The notes under the pieces were generated by a model. It worked only from the letters and a program-made list of their open reading frames with translations, had not been told where the DNA came from and made no database searches. From Turnera subulata (lineage: Eukaryota; Streptophyta; Magnoliopsida; Malpighiales; Passifloraceae): a stretch of 64,000 bases of DNA. The stretch lies in contig JAKUCV010007769.1 of NCBI GenBank assembly GCA_028386065.3, positions 52,757 through 116,756 of the forward strand. The letters are read 5' to 3'. The position numbers and the translations under genes are program-made. This document shows positions 10,600 through 22,096 of the stretch, piece after piece (position 1 is the stretch's first letter; each line of letters starts with the position of its first letter).

Positions 10600-11425
10600 G
10601 GAAATCCAAGATATTTGAATGGTAACGACTCCGACTTGCTGTGGAGCATGCTTGTAAATTTCTCCACCTCTGCCTTAGTCCAATCCCAATGACACTGCTT
10701 TTGTGAAAATTAATCAACAATCCTGACATGGCCTCAAAAATTCTTAAGCATCTTTTCAAGTTCAGTAAGGATTGTAGGTCCGCAGAAGAAAATAAGATTG
10801 TATCATCTGCATACTGTAAAATAGAGATGGATAAGTTGTGGACAGAGATTGGGTGTCCATACCCAAGGGAAATGGCTTTCTCAATGCAGCCATCATAAAA
10901 AGGAATGGGGATAATGGATCACCCTACTTTAGTCCCCTACCCATTTCGAACTCTAGAGATGGTGATCCATTAATAAGAATAGCTAGAGGGGAGGAAGATA
11001 AGCACTGCATAATCCAATTCCTCCATTTCAATCCAAAGCCCATAGATTTTAACACATCCAACAAAAATTTCCAGTCAACAGAATCATAAGCTTTCTTGAA
11101 ATCTATTTTCCAAACAACCGTCTCCTGCTTGAATTTCTTTAGGCTATGAATTATTTCGTTGGCAAAGAGCGCACAATCCATTATACTTCTGCCATTGATG
11201 AAACCAGTTTGTTGAGAGCCCACTAGAGAGGGAATAACCTTTTTTAGCCTGTTGGCGAGAAGTTTGGAAATAATTTTATAGATAACATTAGTAATTGGTC
11301 TATAATCATCAAAGGATACAGCTTCCTTTTTCTTGGCCACAAGAGTGATAAAGGCTGAATTTGACCCCTAGGGTAGCTTGGCCGATTCGTAGAACTCAGA
11401 CATCATGTCAAATACATCTCGCTTG
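10600..11425 (-). pseudogene. LINE reverse transcriptase, N-terminal and catalytic part
   Basis: The 11340-10924 frame contains the Asp-Tyr-Arg-Pro-Ile block, a Gln-Gln-Thr-Gly-Phe-Ile-Asn-Gly-Arg block and Lys-Ile-Asp-Phe-Lys-Lys-Ala-Tyr-Asp. A second frame near 10820-10800 reads Leu-Gln-Tyr-Ala-Asp-Asp, the catalytic motif. The Ser-Gly-Leu-x-Ile-Asn block follows in the 10759 frame. Frameshifts separate the blocks and the transposon at 9632-10578 cuts the thumb region, so it is inactive. It belongs to a different LINE lineage from 1554-7050, judged by block wording. Confidence 0.78.
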
Positions 11426-11645
11426 ACGAGATTCCGTTTTTCATCCCTTTGTTCCCCCTAGTTGGCGTATTTTGGTTCCACTTGCCATAATTCGGTGGAA
11501 AATGATGACGTGGCAAGTTTTCCTACGCCATGTCAGCATTTGTGGTACCTATATGTCAGGTTGAGCTAACAAATCGAATCGGCTCAACCCAGACGATTCG
11601 TCAACCTAAAGAACCCGTTTTGAAATCTGATGGGCCCTGAAATTT

Positions 11646-12508
11646 GTCTCTTTTTTATTCTTTTTCTATTTTTCGATCTTTTATTATCTTTTTCTTTTTC
11701 CAAAGATTTAATTTCTATAACATGTTTTGAAATACATATATTTTTTTGTATTTTTCTACAAAGAAAGCGAGAAATTCGCAACGAGTCTTCAACAATCAAT
11801 TCTTCATAAAAAAACACACATATCAAACAGTTAATTGAATAAGAAAAAAACGAAAACCCATCCAATATGGTTGCAGATCAGACTGACCACGGCAAGCATC
11901 GCAACATCACTCATGGTGGATGCGCGACGGCGGGGTGCTGCCTGTACTACAGAAGGAGGCTTATAGGGGCGGCGGTGACTCGACAAAGACGTGGTCGAAC
12001 ACAAAACCATGGTGGTGTTGACTGGATCACTCATGGCAGATTCGAGGTTCGGGCAGAGTTCGTTTGTTGCATTGTTTGGCCGGTGTTCGAGTGACACCTT
12101 TGATCGTTTATTTAGGCAGGCGGCGTGGGTTGCAGAGCGCAATTCCTTCGCGACCAGCTATAGTCACGGCTGTTGCATTGGTGTCTGTCGCCACTGCACC
12201 CTCTTAGGCCACGACGACCTCATCCAACATCGTCGGGTGTGCTCTGCTCCAGTGGAAGGTCATCGGCGGCGGCTCCTCTGTGGATTGATGAAGAAGATGA
12301 AGCCTAGGACTTTGTCCTCGTCACACGTGTTATTATTAAAACAAACAACAAATTTTTTTCATGTGTTTTGATTTGAGAGATGGGTATATTGGTTTGAGTG
12401 ATGTGATAACAATAAGTTACTATACCATTTTTAAAGAATATTTAACTTAATGAAAGGTTTTAAAGAAATAAAAGGAAAAAAATAAAATATACAAATTGCA
12501 GGCTCCAC
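11646..12508. other. Interior of long-TIR element, possible captured DNA
   Basis: Between the TIRs, 11870-12330 is clearly more GC-rich than the AT-rich flanks and is open in several frames (minus 12142-11831; plus 11991-12371). None of the translations is recognisable. Mutator-like elements often carry host gene fragments, so this could be captured exon sequence, but nothing in the sequence proves it. Confidence 0.35.
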
Positions 12509-12778
12509 CAGATTTCAAAATGAGTTTTTTAGGTGAGCAGACTGTTCGGGTTAAGTCGGTTCGATTTGTTAGCTTGCACTGACATGTAGGTCCCGCATAT
12601 GCTGGCGTGGCACTGGGAACTTGCCACGTAAGCATTTTCCTTCGAATTTTGGTGAAAGGGATCAAAATAGGCAACTTTGGGGGAACATATGGATGAAAAA
12701 AAACTAAAATCTTACAAAAGGTTGATAATTCTAACTTTAAGGCCTAATACACGGATGAAAAAAGACTTTAATTCTTAT

Positions 12779-12967
12779 TATGTGCGAACTAAACGATAAA
12801 TACTTGTCTCAATTTTCGATGAAATTGATCACACAAACTCTCAGCATATCCTCACGTGTTTTTTCCCCTTCATCAGTACAAGGACAAAGTACAATAGCAT
12901 TAAAAAAACAAAACAGAATGGTCCAAAACAAAACATAGTGATCAACTAAGAGACCAAAAACCGTAAC
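12779..12967. other. Host DNA between transposons, ancestral P450 upstream flank
   Basis: This stretch separates two DNA transposons and lacks coding potential. Removing the hAT-type element at 12976-16786 joins it to 16795, which lies 93 bp upstream of the P450 pseudogene ATG. It is therefore probably part of the former P450 promoter region. Confidence 0.5.
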
Positions 12968-12975
12968 TTAATAAT

Positions 12976-15900
12976 CAGTGGCGGTGGGCCGGGGGGGCCA
13001 AAAGGGCCACGGCCTCCCTTGACTTCGTGGCAAAATTTTCTAATTAGGGGTATTTTCATAATTTTATAATTATATAATTAAATATAATTACAATAAACTA
13101 TCTTCTACTGCATTGGTTTTGGTATTGGTACGGGTAATTTTTGTGCTTCAATATTGGGCTAGTTGTGGGCCATAAGAAAAAAATTAAAAACCCAATTCTG
13201 ATATTAAAAAAAAGTAAAGAAAGACGGTATATAAATATATACCGCTTTGTTTTTATTTAACAAGACAAAAGATTAATAATCTAGTTGAATTACGAACACT
13301 CTTGCGGCAACACTTTTTTCCAATTCAAGGCAGGCTATACAGTTCTTTATATCAAGAAAGAAATAATGAAGGATATTTTTATTATATTATTATTGTGTCT
13401 TGAATCCGATTAATTGTATCTTGGATTCGACTAATTGTGTCTTGAACGAGTAAGGAGTTTCAACTTTGAGGTAGCGTTTGGTACGTGGTACTCGGACCAA
13501 GTCCACGCGGACTTGGGTGGACTTGGACCCGAGTCCACGTTTGGTGAACGGAAACAGTGTGAGTCCATGTGGACTGTTGTGGACTCGAGTCCCACGATCA
13601 GGGCACTCGCGCCTGGACTTGAGGCCCCTTGAAAAGGTGTGGCCTCGAGTCCAGGCACGATGGACTCAAAAATTCTGACTTAAATGCCCTCATATATTTT
13701 CGCTAATTCCCAATTAACCAGGCATCAAAACCCATTTTTCTTCCCCAAAAATTTTCCAAATTCGATAGTCGAGCTCTCCACTCCTATCGTCTGCTCTCAA
13801 CCTAGATAAAAAAACTCTCCTCCCATCTCCCCCAAAATCTTGCTGGCCGCCGTCTCCACCTCCTCCTCCTCTTCTTCTTCATCTCGCTCTTCCTCTTCGG
13901 CCTCCTTCTTCTCTCCGTCGACCGCCACGCTCTCCTTCTCTTCACCGTCTTCGAGTTTGTGAAACCCCCAATTTGAGTTATGGAAACCCTAATTTCGAAA
14001 TCCTCTTTTGTTCTTCCAACTACCATTTTGTAAAACCCCCGATTCGAGTTTTGGCATATGTTATTTCGAAACCCTAACTTCGAAACCCTCCTCTAATCTT
14101 CCAATTCCATAGGGTTTGCAGAAATTGGAATTGAGGGATATAAGAAGAGGGTTTCCAGTTCTGTAACATATCGTCAATTCCAATTCTGCATTTTCAGTTC
14201 TGGAAACCCTGTTCTTGTATCCCTCAATCAAACTTCTTCAAACCCTATCGAAACCCCCAATTGCAGTCGAATTACTTTTAATGTCGTGCTTTATGATTAT
14301 GGTTAGCATCTAACTTGGTTCTCAATTTTTGTTTTAACAGAGTTTATACAAAATTGTTGGGAGAGCTCTAAGAAGGCAGAGCACACACTTCGGGTATGTT
14401 TCTCTTTCTTAAGTCCTTGAATTTGTATTGTATTTGAAATCGATTGTATGCTTCTTAATTGTAGTGCAAAGACAAACAATGTCAGTGACAAGGTTACAAT
14501 GTAGTGCATTCTTTGATTGTTGCTTTAAGAGATTTAAAATTAGGATGTTTCAAGCCGGACTAAGTTTGATATCGTAGTAATGACACTTGATGGGGATTCT
14601 GGGTTATGTCTTCTACGCTCTGAAATTTGATAAACTGAGCGCCATAAGGCTCAGTATTTCTTAGATCTCTTGCATTTATGTTGTGGTTCCTGTGTCCATC
14701 ATGTGATACTGAACTTAGAAAAGGAATTGGCTTTCTCTGATACTAGTTAAATCAAAGTTTGGGATACTTGATGTTAAGCTAGTGGCAGTGCTGAACTATA
14801 CAGAAGGTATTTGTGAGAAGATGACATTGCTGAACTATACAGTTGAGAGAAATCATTATTTTTGGGAAGCATCTTTGATGGCTTAAGAATTTTTGTTTGG
14901 ACCTTAATGTCTAATTTGCTATGGATGGATTGTTTTACTTAGTTTGGCTTGCCAAGTTCTTTCACTCTTCTCTTTTTAAATTTGAAACTAAGGATCACAT
15001 AGATCTGTAGTGTTGTTGATTGTCTCAAATCTGGCTGCTAATATAATAAAAATAAAAGAGAGGACATTCCAGGTGACTGTCTTTATCATAATTTTCTACT
15101 GCTTGTAATAAAAGAGATAACATTGCAAAACATATTGTTTTGATCACCACAAAGATGAAAGAATGGAACTTGATGATCTGACTTTTCGATGAACTGCATG
15201 TAATCAATCAGCCTTCTTTCTTCTCTTCTTTTAGCATGTTAGTATCTTTTAGCATGTGCACTACCTTTTTGTAGCTTTCTTCTCTGTGTTTGCTGTTTCT
15301 GTACTCTTGGTTATGTCACCTTAAGAAGATAAGAACCTCTCATTTAATTTCTTTCTTCGCATGCTGTGTATGCAAGTGTTTCTGCAGGAGTTCTTTGCAC
15401 AGATGGTCAGCTGAGAAGTTACTGGAACATCCTTTTCTCTCTGGCATGGATTAAAAGATTTCTTTCAAGACAGTTTAATTCATTAATTTGAGCTAGCTAG
15501 TTATCTTTGTAGAGATTTCTTTGATGTATTCAGTTTGATGCGTTTATGGGATGACAATTTATCCATGATGTATGGCATATTAGTTATTGAAACTAGTATC
15601 TAAATTTCAAACAAAAATTGCTAATGAAAGCTTACAGTGTATTGAAAGAAAGGTGGTGTGATATTTTAGTTTTTTGTCTCTCTTTTCTGAGTTGCAAAGA
15701 TTTTCTCTAATCAGCAAGACATCGATCGATCAATCTTCTAAAACCCACAAAATCCTCCTAGTGAATGAATCCCACCCAATTGGCAAATCGGTATCGCAGA
15801 TTTCCTTTACTTGAAAATATATACCCCAAGTATCATCACCTCATGCCTGCCTTGTATCCAACACACCTTCAACTCAGCATCATATAACATCCATTCATCT

Positions 15901-16786
15901 CAGCATCGCATCACGTCTTCCACCGGTCGACGATGATTATCGCAAAGTCTCTTCTTTACTTCTCTCTTTTACGTACCATTAATTGGAATTCGAGACTTTT
16001 TTTACTATAATTTTGAGTTAATGGATGTACACAGGGATTTTATGGGGTTGGAATTCTGAAATTGTGGGGTGCTATTTTGTCCATACTTGGTTTTCTTGTA
16101 AAATAAATGCAGGCCAATAGTTTAAATCTAAAGTTTATGGGTTGTACATGTGTTTATAAAAATAATATGGAAATTATGATATAAGATTTGGAATTTTCCA
16201 TTCACAGCATATAAGGGTATTCAGGTCATTTCTACCATTTAGTCTAAGTCCAGTCTACGTACAACCAAACATCATTCATCTGGACTAACTTTGAGTCCAC
16301 GGTATACAATCCACACAACCAAACATAGTCTGGACTTGCCTAGGACTTGGACTGACAGTCCCCCGTTCCAAATGGAGCCTCAGGAATTTTGTGTCTTGAA
16401 TCCGATTAATGTTTTATAAAAAATATTATTATATTATTTTTTTGTGAGGATCATGAAATTTCTATTCCAGATTTCAATGCTCCTTACTCCCTCAGTTCCG
16501 AATTAATTGACGTTTAAGAGAAAAAAAAAATTTCTTAAAAGATTGTCGCTTTGCAATTTTCGATGATCATCAAGTCAAATAATTTTAGATTCTAGGGTAT
16601 TAATTATCTTCCTTAATTTGTGTGAGTATTCTTTAAACGTCTATAATTTCGGAATGTAGGGAGTATATTCCAAGCCCCGATCGATCCCTAAATCAACAAG
16701 ATGAAATAAAGTATGCAGCATTATTAGCGTGTTGATGTGTTTCATACTTTGGCCCCCTTTACAAATTTAGCCTAGCTCCGCCACTG
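12976..16786. mobile_element. hAT-type element, 3811 bp
   Basis: The element begins CAGTGGCGG and ends CTCCGCCACTG. A perfect 8-bp repeat TTAATAAT flanks it (12968-12975 and 16787-16794), diagnostic of hAT insertion. Near the left end is a GGGGGGGCC-rich segment with a matching GGCCCCC near the right end. It contains no recognisable transposase; most of its length is a second TIR element at about 13466-16382. It inserted about 100 bp upstream of the P450 start codon, so it would have disrupted the promoter. Confidence 0.9.
13466..16382. mobile_element. Nested TIR element with gene-like interior
   Basis: Left end TGAGGTAGCGTTTGGTACG and right end (reverse complement) TGAGGCTCCATTTGGAACG form imperfect TIRs. 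Subterminal repeats of the GGACTTGG / GTCCACG type are frequent at both ends, as in transposase-binding regions. The interior (about 13680-15700) looks like a captured transcription unit: a CT-rich leader at 13760-13940 and a possible donor in TCGGGTATGTTT near 14393, but no long ORF. A target duplication could not be identified, so the superfamily is open. Confidence 0.6.
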
Positions 16787-16887
16787 TTAATAATCCTAAG
16801 TGGATGTGTATTTACCAAGTCTTCAAATAAAGCAGTTGCCCCAAAGTCATCACGAAACATAACAATGACCACATTGATCAAAGCGCT

Positions 16888-16978
16888 ATGGCTCTTTTTA
16901 TCTTTTATTTTTTTCCTTCCAATCCTCAATATTGTGCCTCTCTTTAGGAGCTGAGGAAGAGCCAAAAGACCTCCTGGC
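16888..16978 (+). pseudogene. P450 pseudogene N-terminus (membrane anchor and hinge)
   Basis: ATG at 16888 begins a short hydrophobic stretch rich in Phe, Ile and Leu, followed by Gly-Arg-Ala-Lys-Arg-Pro-Pro-Gly, the basic, proline-rich hinge of microsomal P450s. A one-base shift within the T run near 16905-16915 and a TGA near 16952 break the frame. The next codons of the hinge (Gly-Pro-Pro-Lys-Leu-Pro) are found at 36927, immediately after the Athila element, which fixes the insertion point. Confidence 0.82.
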
Positions 16979-18476
16979 TAATGAGCATCAAATTATACAC
17001 TTTTACAGTATGCACTGTAGTGTTTTGGCCTTGAATTTAGCATCCATTCATGCATTTAGATAGGAAATCATTTGCTTTTACACCAAATTCTACTTTCCTA
17101 GCTCTTGTTTGCTTTCAGGTGCAATTAGGTCCTTTTTGTAGTGGATTTTGACGGTTTCGGCCTGAAAACAGTGAGGCGCTGCTGAATGCACAATTTCAGT
17201 TCAAACTGCGCCAGTGACAGCGTCCCGAAGCAAACTGACAGAGGCGCTGCGTCAAAGTCCCGATCTTTATAATTAATATGGAGACTTGCACCTAAATTCA
17301 AGGAGATTTTATTGAAGATCACGTGGACACTCCTTGGAAGGAAAGAAGACCTTTTGCTACTAGGTTTTGAGAAGAAAACTTATCCCTAAAGAATTAGAAT
17401 TTTTACAAAAGATTTGTTCTCTATAAATAGAAAAGAAAAAAAATCCCAAAAGGTCGTCTTCGACTTCTCTACTTTCTAGAGTAGAACAAACAGCTTTCAG
17501 AGCAGAAGGAGCTTGAAGAATTCGATTGAAGCAAGTGAAGATTTTTGGTTCATAATTCGACAGCAAGTCGCTGTCGCTTATTACTTTGTTTGTTGTTCTT
17601 AGTTTCTTCATGAACTAAATTCCTTAATCTAGGTTTATGGGATGTAGCTACATTTATGTTTGAGTAATAATTCGTGTTTTGGCTTTTATTGTTCGCCGTT
17701 ACCTTGATTTCTGTGTGGAGAGCTTAACAGCGCATGTGCCTGATCACCCTCTTGTGCACCTTAGACGACCTAGCAGAGCACTGAACAGGAGAAGTTAGGA
17801 AATCTGATCGTTCCTTACACAAAATCTATCCTAACTGTTGTCGAAAGAGATTTTTAGGGTAGTTGAGGATCCAGCGCCCTTGATTTGTGTGTGGAGAGCT
17901 TAACAGCGCATGTGCCTGATCACCCTCTTGTGCACCTTAGACGACCCAGCAGAGCACTGAACAGGAGAAGTTAGGAAATCTGATCGTTCCTTACACAAAA
18001 TCTATCCTAACTGTTGTCGAAAGAGATTTTTAGGGTAGTTGAGGATCCAACGCCTACTGCACCTTAGGACAAGCAACACTAGCGAACAGCAGGTTGTTCG
18101 GGACTAGGGTAGGTTTACAATAACAGTGAACAGCTGGTTGTAGATGATATAGACTTGGGAGCCCTACAAGGCAGACTAATAAATTAGCCAAACCATAGTT
18201 TTATTATTTAGACAGCACCCGCTGTAGTGAAACCCGGACAACCTAAGTTTCTTTATTACTGCATCACCTCACCAGTACATGCTGTCTTTTTATTTACTAT
18301 TTATTTATTTTATTTTCTCTTCCTATTACTCTCATCAAATCGATTCTTTTATTTACTTGTTGTGTTATAGCCTAATCGATCGAAAGCTCTAAGGACAGTG
18401 TTACTTTGCAGTCCTTGTGATTCGACCTTGTTTACTACAGCAACGCTGTGCACTTGCAGCCGGTTTTGCACGACCA
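16979..18476 (+). repeat. Athila-1 5' LTR
   Basis: 1498 bp, longer than the 3' LTR (1300 bp) mainly because of a 176-bp tandem duplication (17703-17878 and 17879-18054). The 3' copy also lacks about 36 bp around 35927. The start reads TAATGAGC where the other LTRs have TGATGAGC. Confidence 0.92.
17703..18054 (+). repeat. 176-bp tandem duplication within Athila-1 5' LTR
   Basis: Two nearly identical units, 17703-17878 and 17879-18054, each start CTTGATTT and contain GAGAGCTTAACAGCGCATG. The 3' LTR has one unit, so the duplication happened after insertion, since LTRs are identical when integrated. Confidence 0.9.
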
Positions 18477-18482
18477 AGTTTT

Positions 18483-18500
18483 TGGCGCTGTTGCCAGGGA
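18483..18500 (+). promoter_or_regulatory. Primer binding site of Athila-1
   Basis: TGGCGCTGTTGCCAGGGA lies six bases after the LTR end. Athila elements use a TGGCGCCGTTGCCGGGGA-type site, so this is a slightly mutated copy. Confidence 0.75.
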
Positions 18501-18749
18501 CTGCGCTAAATAATACTACTTAGTGTTTTAAATTGATTAGGCTTTCTTTCTTTTCTGATTTTCTTTGTTTACTTGTGGCAGGATCGACAGCGCAAGCTTT
18601 ACCCTCTCTAGCAGTGTCTCGATTGGTGTATGCAAACCAGGAGTCAAAAGCCTGATTTTGTATACATCCGTGTAACTGAAGGCGCTGCTAGGGCAAACCA
18701 CAGGCAAGCAAGGCAACAGAAAGTAGCAGAGACCACTTAGTCAGCAACC

Positions 18750-20198
18750 ATGGCCCATATATACGCTCATAACAATGGCCGGGATGCCGATGATAACATC
18801 ATCAACCCCCCACGTGGCTAGGATGACCTACCATGGAACGATGAAGGCAATATCATCAATCTTGTAGGCCCGAGGAACCAGCAGCACCAGCAACAGAATG
18901 CTGTCGCCCATGACTTTGTCGATCCTTTCGCCAACAACCCCAATCTGCCAATCAATCAGCTTATGCGACCTCGCCATATAGCACCTACTGGAGCCATAGC
19001 ACCATTCAATAATGATCAACCTTATGTGCTCCGAACTAACTTGGTTCAAATGGTGCAAAATAAGCATCTTGGAGGATCGACGCTGGAGGACCCTAACCAG
19101 CACTTGGAGGACTTTCTGGATATTTATGCCACCACCAGGAATCAGAGGTGTTCTGAAGATGCCAAGAAACTTCATCTTTTCAAATTTTCTCTCAGGGATG
19201 GAGCCAAGAGATGGCTGAAAACTCTACCAGCAAACAGCATTACCACCTGGGAGCAAATGGAAGAAGCATTCTTGAAGAAATATTTCCCTGATACAAAGAT
19301 GGATGAGCTCCGTGGTCAAATTTGTAATTTCACGCAGAAATATGATGAAACAATGGTGCAAGCATGAGAGAGATTCCAGGATCTGATCCAGTGTTGTCCT
19401 GCTCATATGGTGTACCCACCAGCGCTACTGGGGATCTTCTCTCGCGCCATGTCACCTGAGGGTAGGCGCACTCCCAATGTTGCAGTACCCGATGGGAAGT
19501 TTAAGCATGCACCGTATGAGGATGCCAAAAGAATCATGCTCAACCTTGAAGATGATGATGAGCCATGTTGCAGTGCGAGGGGAGGGCATCATGTAGACAA
19601 GAACACCAATATTGAGGCCCAACTCGCTGCCATCTCCAAGCAACTCAAAGATCTGACCTCTAAGCCAGTGCAACCTGCCGCTCAGGTACAATCTATTGCC
19701 CAATATAGTGTCTGTGAAATTTGCAGCGGCACTCACTCTTTCCTTGAGTGTCCTGTGAACAATTCGGAGGAAGCAAATTTCATAGACCGCCACCCAAATC
19801 AGGCGTACAACAATTACAACTAGGGATATAACAAGGGCTGGCGATCAAACCCTAACCAAACATACAATCAGGGATACCAGCACCAGGGGCAGCAGCAGCG
19901 GGAAGGTGGCCAGCAAGGGGGGTACTCAGAATTAACCCAGATGATGAAGCAGCTATTTGAAGGTCAAAATAGGAAGGACGACGAGCTAAATCAGCTGAAG
20001 GCACACAACAAGATTCTGGAGAATCAAGTTGCACAATTTGCTATGCAGCAGCAGCAGCCGCAGGGGAGGCTACGACGGCAACCGGAGGAAAATCTAAAAC
20101 AGCAGTGTCAGGCTATGATTTTAAGGCATGGAAAAGAGCTTCCAAATCTTGTTTCTAAGCCAACTAAGGTGTCCCAACTAGTACCCGAGGAGAAATAG
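18750..20198 (+). pseudogene. Athila-1 gag
   Basis: ATG at 18750 opens a frame that stays in phase for about 480 codons but is cut by TAG near 18819, TGA near 19365, TAG near 19821 and TAG at 20196. It encodes the capsid core of Athila gag (Asp-Pro-Asn-Gln-His-Leu-Glu-Asp-Phe, then Leu-Phe-x-Phe-Ser-Leu-Arg-Asp-Gly-Ala and Trp-Glu-Gln-Met). The zinc knuckle follows as Cys-Glu-Ile-Cys-x3-His-x4-Cys near 19711, then a Gln-rich tail. At 19365 and 19821 the second Athila copy has TGG and CAG, so these stops are simple transitions. The product would form virus-like particles. Confidence 0.88.
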
Positions 20199-20216
20199 GA
20201 AGCAGCAGTTGAACCA

Positions 20217-21089
20217 ATGACAGTGCAGGAAGCCATGCCAAAAAAAGCACCATTGTCAGTGCCATTCCAGCCCCCGCTGCTATATCAACAAGTATACAAA
20301 AAAAGCAGGCTTGAGGACTATTACCGTAAGTTTATGGATATGCTCAGTGGCATTAGATTGGAGATTCCCTTCACCACTGTTCTGGATCAAATGCCCACCA
20401 ATGCTAAATTTTTGAAAGAGATCCTTACAAACAAGCACACTATTGAAAAGCAAATAGTGGCACTGACAGCAAACTGTAGTGCCGTGCTGCAGCATCAGAT
20501 TCACATCCCCAAGTTGGATGACCTAGGAAGTATTTCAATACCTTGTGAAATTGGTACCCAGAAATTTAATCGAGCTTTATGTGATCTTGGGGCTAGTGTG
20601 AGTCTGATGGCTTTATTAGCAACCCAACAGCTGGACTTTGGAGAAATCAAGCCTACCTGTATGGTGCTGCAACTTGCTGACCGATCCGTAAAATATCCAG
20701 TAGGGGTCCTTGAAGATGTTCTAGTCAAGGTGGGAAAGTTCTATATTCCTTGTGATTTTGTCATCATGGACATGAAGCTTGATGACCAGACACCCATCAT
20801 CCTTGGCCGACCTTTCCTTGCCACAGCGAGCACGCTCCTTGATGCTCGAGATGGGAGTGTGACATTACGCGTTGGGGAGGACACAGTAGAGTTCAACGTA
20901 CAGAGAGCTCTAAAGTCTGAACTCCCCTCTAACGCCTGCTACATGGTTCGAATCTTGGAGGATGTTCTAGAAGATATTTTCACGGAGACAGCGCCTGCTG
21001 TGCATTCTGATGACGCGCTGTTGGTTTGTTTGGCGACAAGTGCAATGCTTGAAGATGAAGACCTTGCTGTGGGAGATGTAGCACATTAG
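20217..21089 (+). pseudogene. Athila-1 protease region
   Basis: This 290-codon frame is in phase with gag. It contains an aspartic protease with the active site Cys-Asp-Leu-Gly-Ala-Ser (Athila elements use Asp-Leu-Gly rather than Asp-Thr-Gly) and the flap-to-end block Ile-Ile-Leu-Gly-Arg-Pro-Phe-Leu-Ala-Thr. The block Leu-Ala-Asp-Arg-Ser-Val-Lys-Tyr-Pro is also typical of the lineage. It ends in a TAG at 21087-21089 and the RT follows in a different phase, so the polyprotein is broken. Confidence 0.9.
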
Positions 21090-21145
21090 TTATCTACTGC
21101 CCCTATTCTGCATCCTTCCCAGTAGGTGTTTAACTTGCTATTGGC

Positions 21146-22096
21146 TATACCACTAAGGATATCAAGGGGATCAACCCCTCTCTCTGTATGCATCGCATTC
21201 TGTTGGAGGAGGGATGCAAAGCTACTATTGAGCATCAGAGGAGGTTGAATGAGAACATGAAGGAGATGGTCAAGAAGGAAATCCTCAAACTTCTTGATGC
21301 GGGCATCATATATCCCATCTCGGATAGCCTATGGGTGAGTCCAGCGCATGTGGTGCCTAAAAAGGGAGGGGTGACAATGGTTCGCAATGCCAACAATGAA
21401 TTGATACTTAGTCGAACAGTGACGGGGTGGCGCATGTGCATTGACTACCGTAAGCTCAACAGCGCCACCCATAAAGATCACTTCCCCCTCCCTTTTATCG
21501 GTCAAATGCTGGAACGGCTGGCCAAACACACACACTTCTGTTATTTGGGTGGATATTCAGGGTTTTTCCAAATTCCCATCCATCAAAACGATCAGGAGAA
21601 GACAACTTTCACCAGCCCATACGGTACGTTTGCATACAGGCGCATGCCGTTCGGTTTATGCAATGCGCCTGCTACTTTTCAGCGTTGCATGATGAGCGTA
21701 TTTTCTGATTTTATTGAGGACATCATGGAGGTGTTTATGGATGACTTTTCTGTATATGGAACTTCATTTGATGCTTGCTTAAGAAATCTAACCAAGGTGC
21801 TGCAGCGCTGTAAGGAAACTCTTCTTGTGCTTAATTGGGAGAAGTGTCACTTCATGGTAAGAGAGGGCATTGTACTGGGACATTTAATCTCAGCTCGTGG
21901 TATTGAGGTTGATAAAGCAAAAATTGAAGTTATTGAAAAATTGCCTCAGCCCGCGATAGTGCGCGCTGTTCGTAGTTTCCTTGGGCATGCTGGTTTTTAC
22001 CGACGCTTTATTAAGGACTTCTCAAAGATTGCAAAGCCTTTGACAAACCTCCTTAATAAAGATGTCGACTTTGTATTTGATCAGTCTTATGACTGA
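21146..22096 (+). pseudogene. Athila-1 reverse transcriptase
   Basis: The block Cys-Ile-Asp-Tyr-Arg-Lys-Leu-Asn, then Pro-Phe-Gly-Leu-Cys-Asn-Ala-Pro-Ala-Thr-Phe, and the catalytic Phe-Met-Asp-Asp-Phe-Ser-Val-Tyr identify a Ty3/gypsy RT. The frame is open for 302 codons. It then runs directly into the RNase H core at 22086, with the usual connecting region missing, indicating an internal deletion. Confidence 0.92.

Larger units (their letters stand above)
8098..11425 (-). mobile_element. 5'-truncated L1-type LINE
   Basis: On the minus strand it begins inside the reverse transcriptase (near 11425) and runs to the ORF2 C-terminus near 8226, followed by a T-rich plus-strand stretch at the left end. 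It is flanked by the 9-bp repeat ACGAGATTC. A missing 5' half is the usual result of incomplete target-primed reverse transcription. It lies inside the left TIR of the 7983-12778 element and is itself interrupted by the Mutator-like element at 9632-10578. Confidence 0.78.
7983..12778. mobile_element. Long-TIR DNA transposon, interrupted by a LINE
   Basis: The left end (7983-8088 plus 11435-11645) and the right end (12509-12778) are inverted copies of each other, about 280 bp with around 80 percent identity by eye. Both include the pattern TTAAAG...TTTTTTCATCC at the tip and a block with GACGTGGCAAGTT further in. The left TIR is split by the LINE at 8098-11425. Long TIRs suggest a Mutator-like element, but a clean target duplication was not resolved (ATTAT is present on both sides). 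No transposase is visible, so it is non-autonomous. Confidence 0.72.

Noticed and set aside
13435..14026. Short ORFs in both strands at the left end of the nested TIR element
   Set aside because: They arise from subterminal GTCCA repeats and a CT-rich leader; no known protein pattern.
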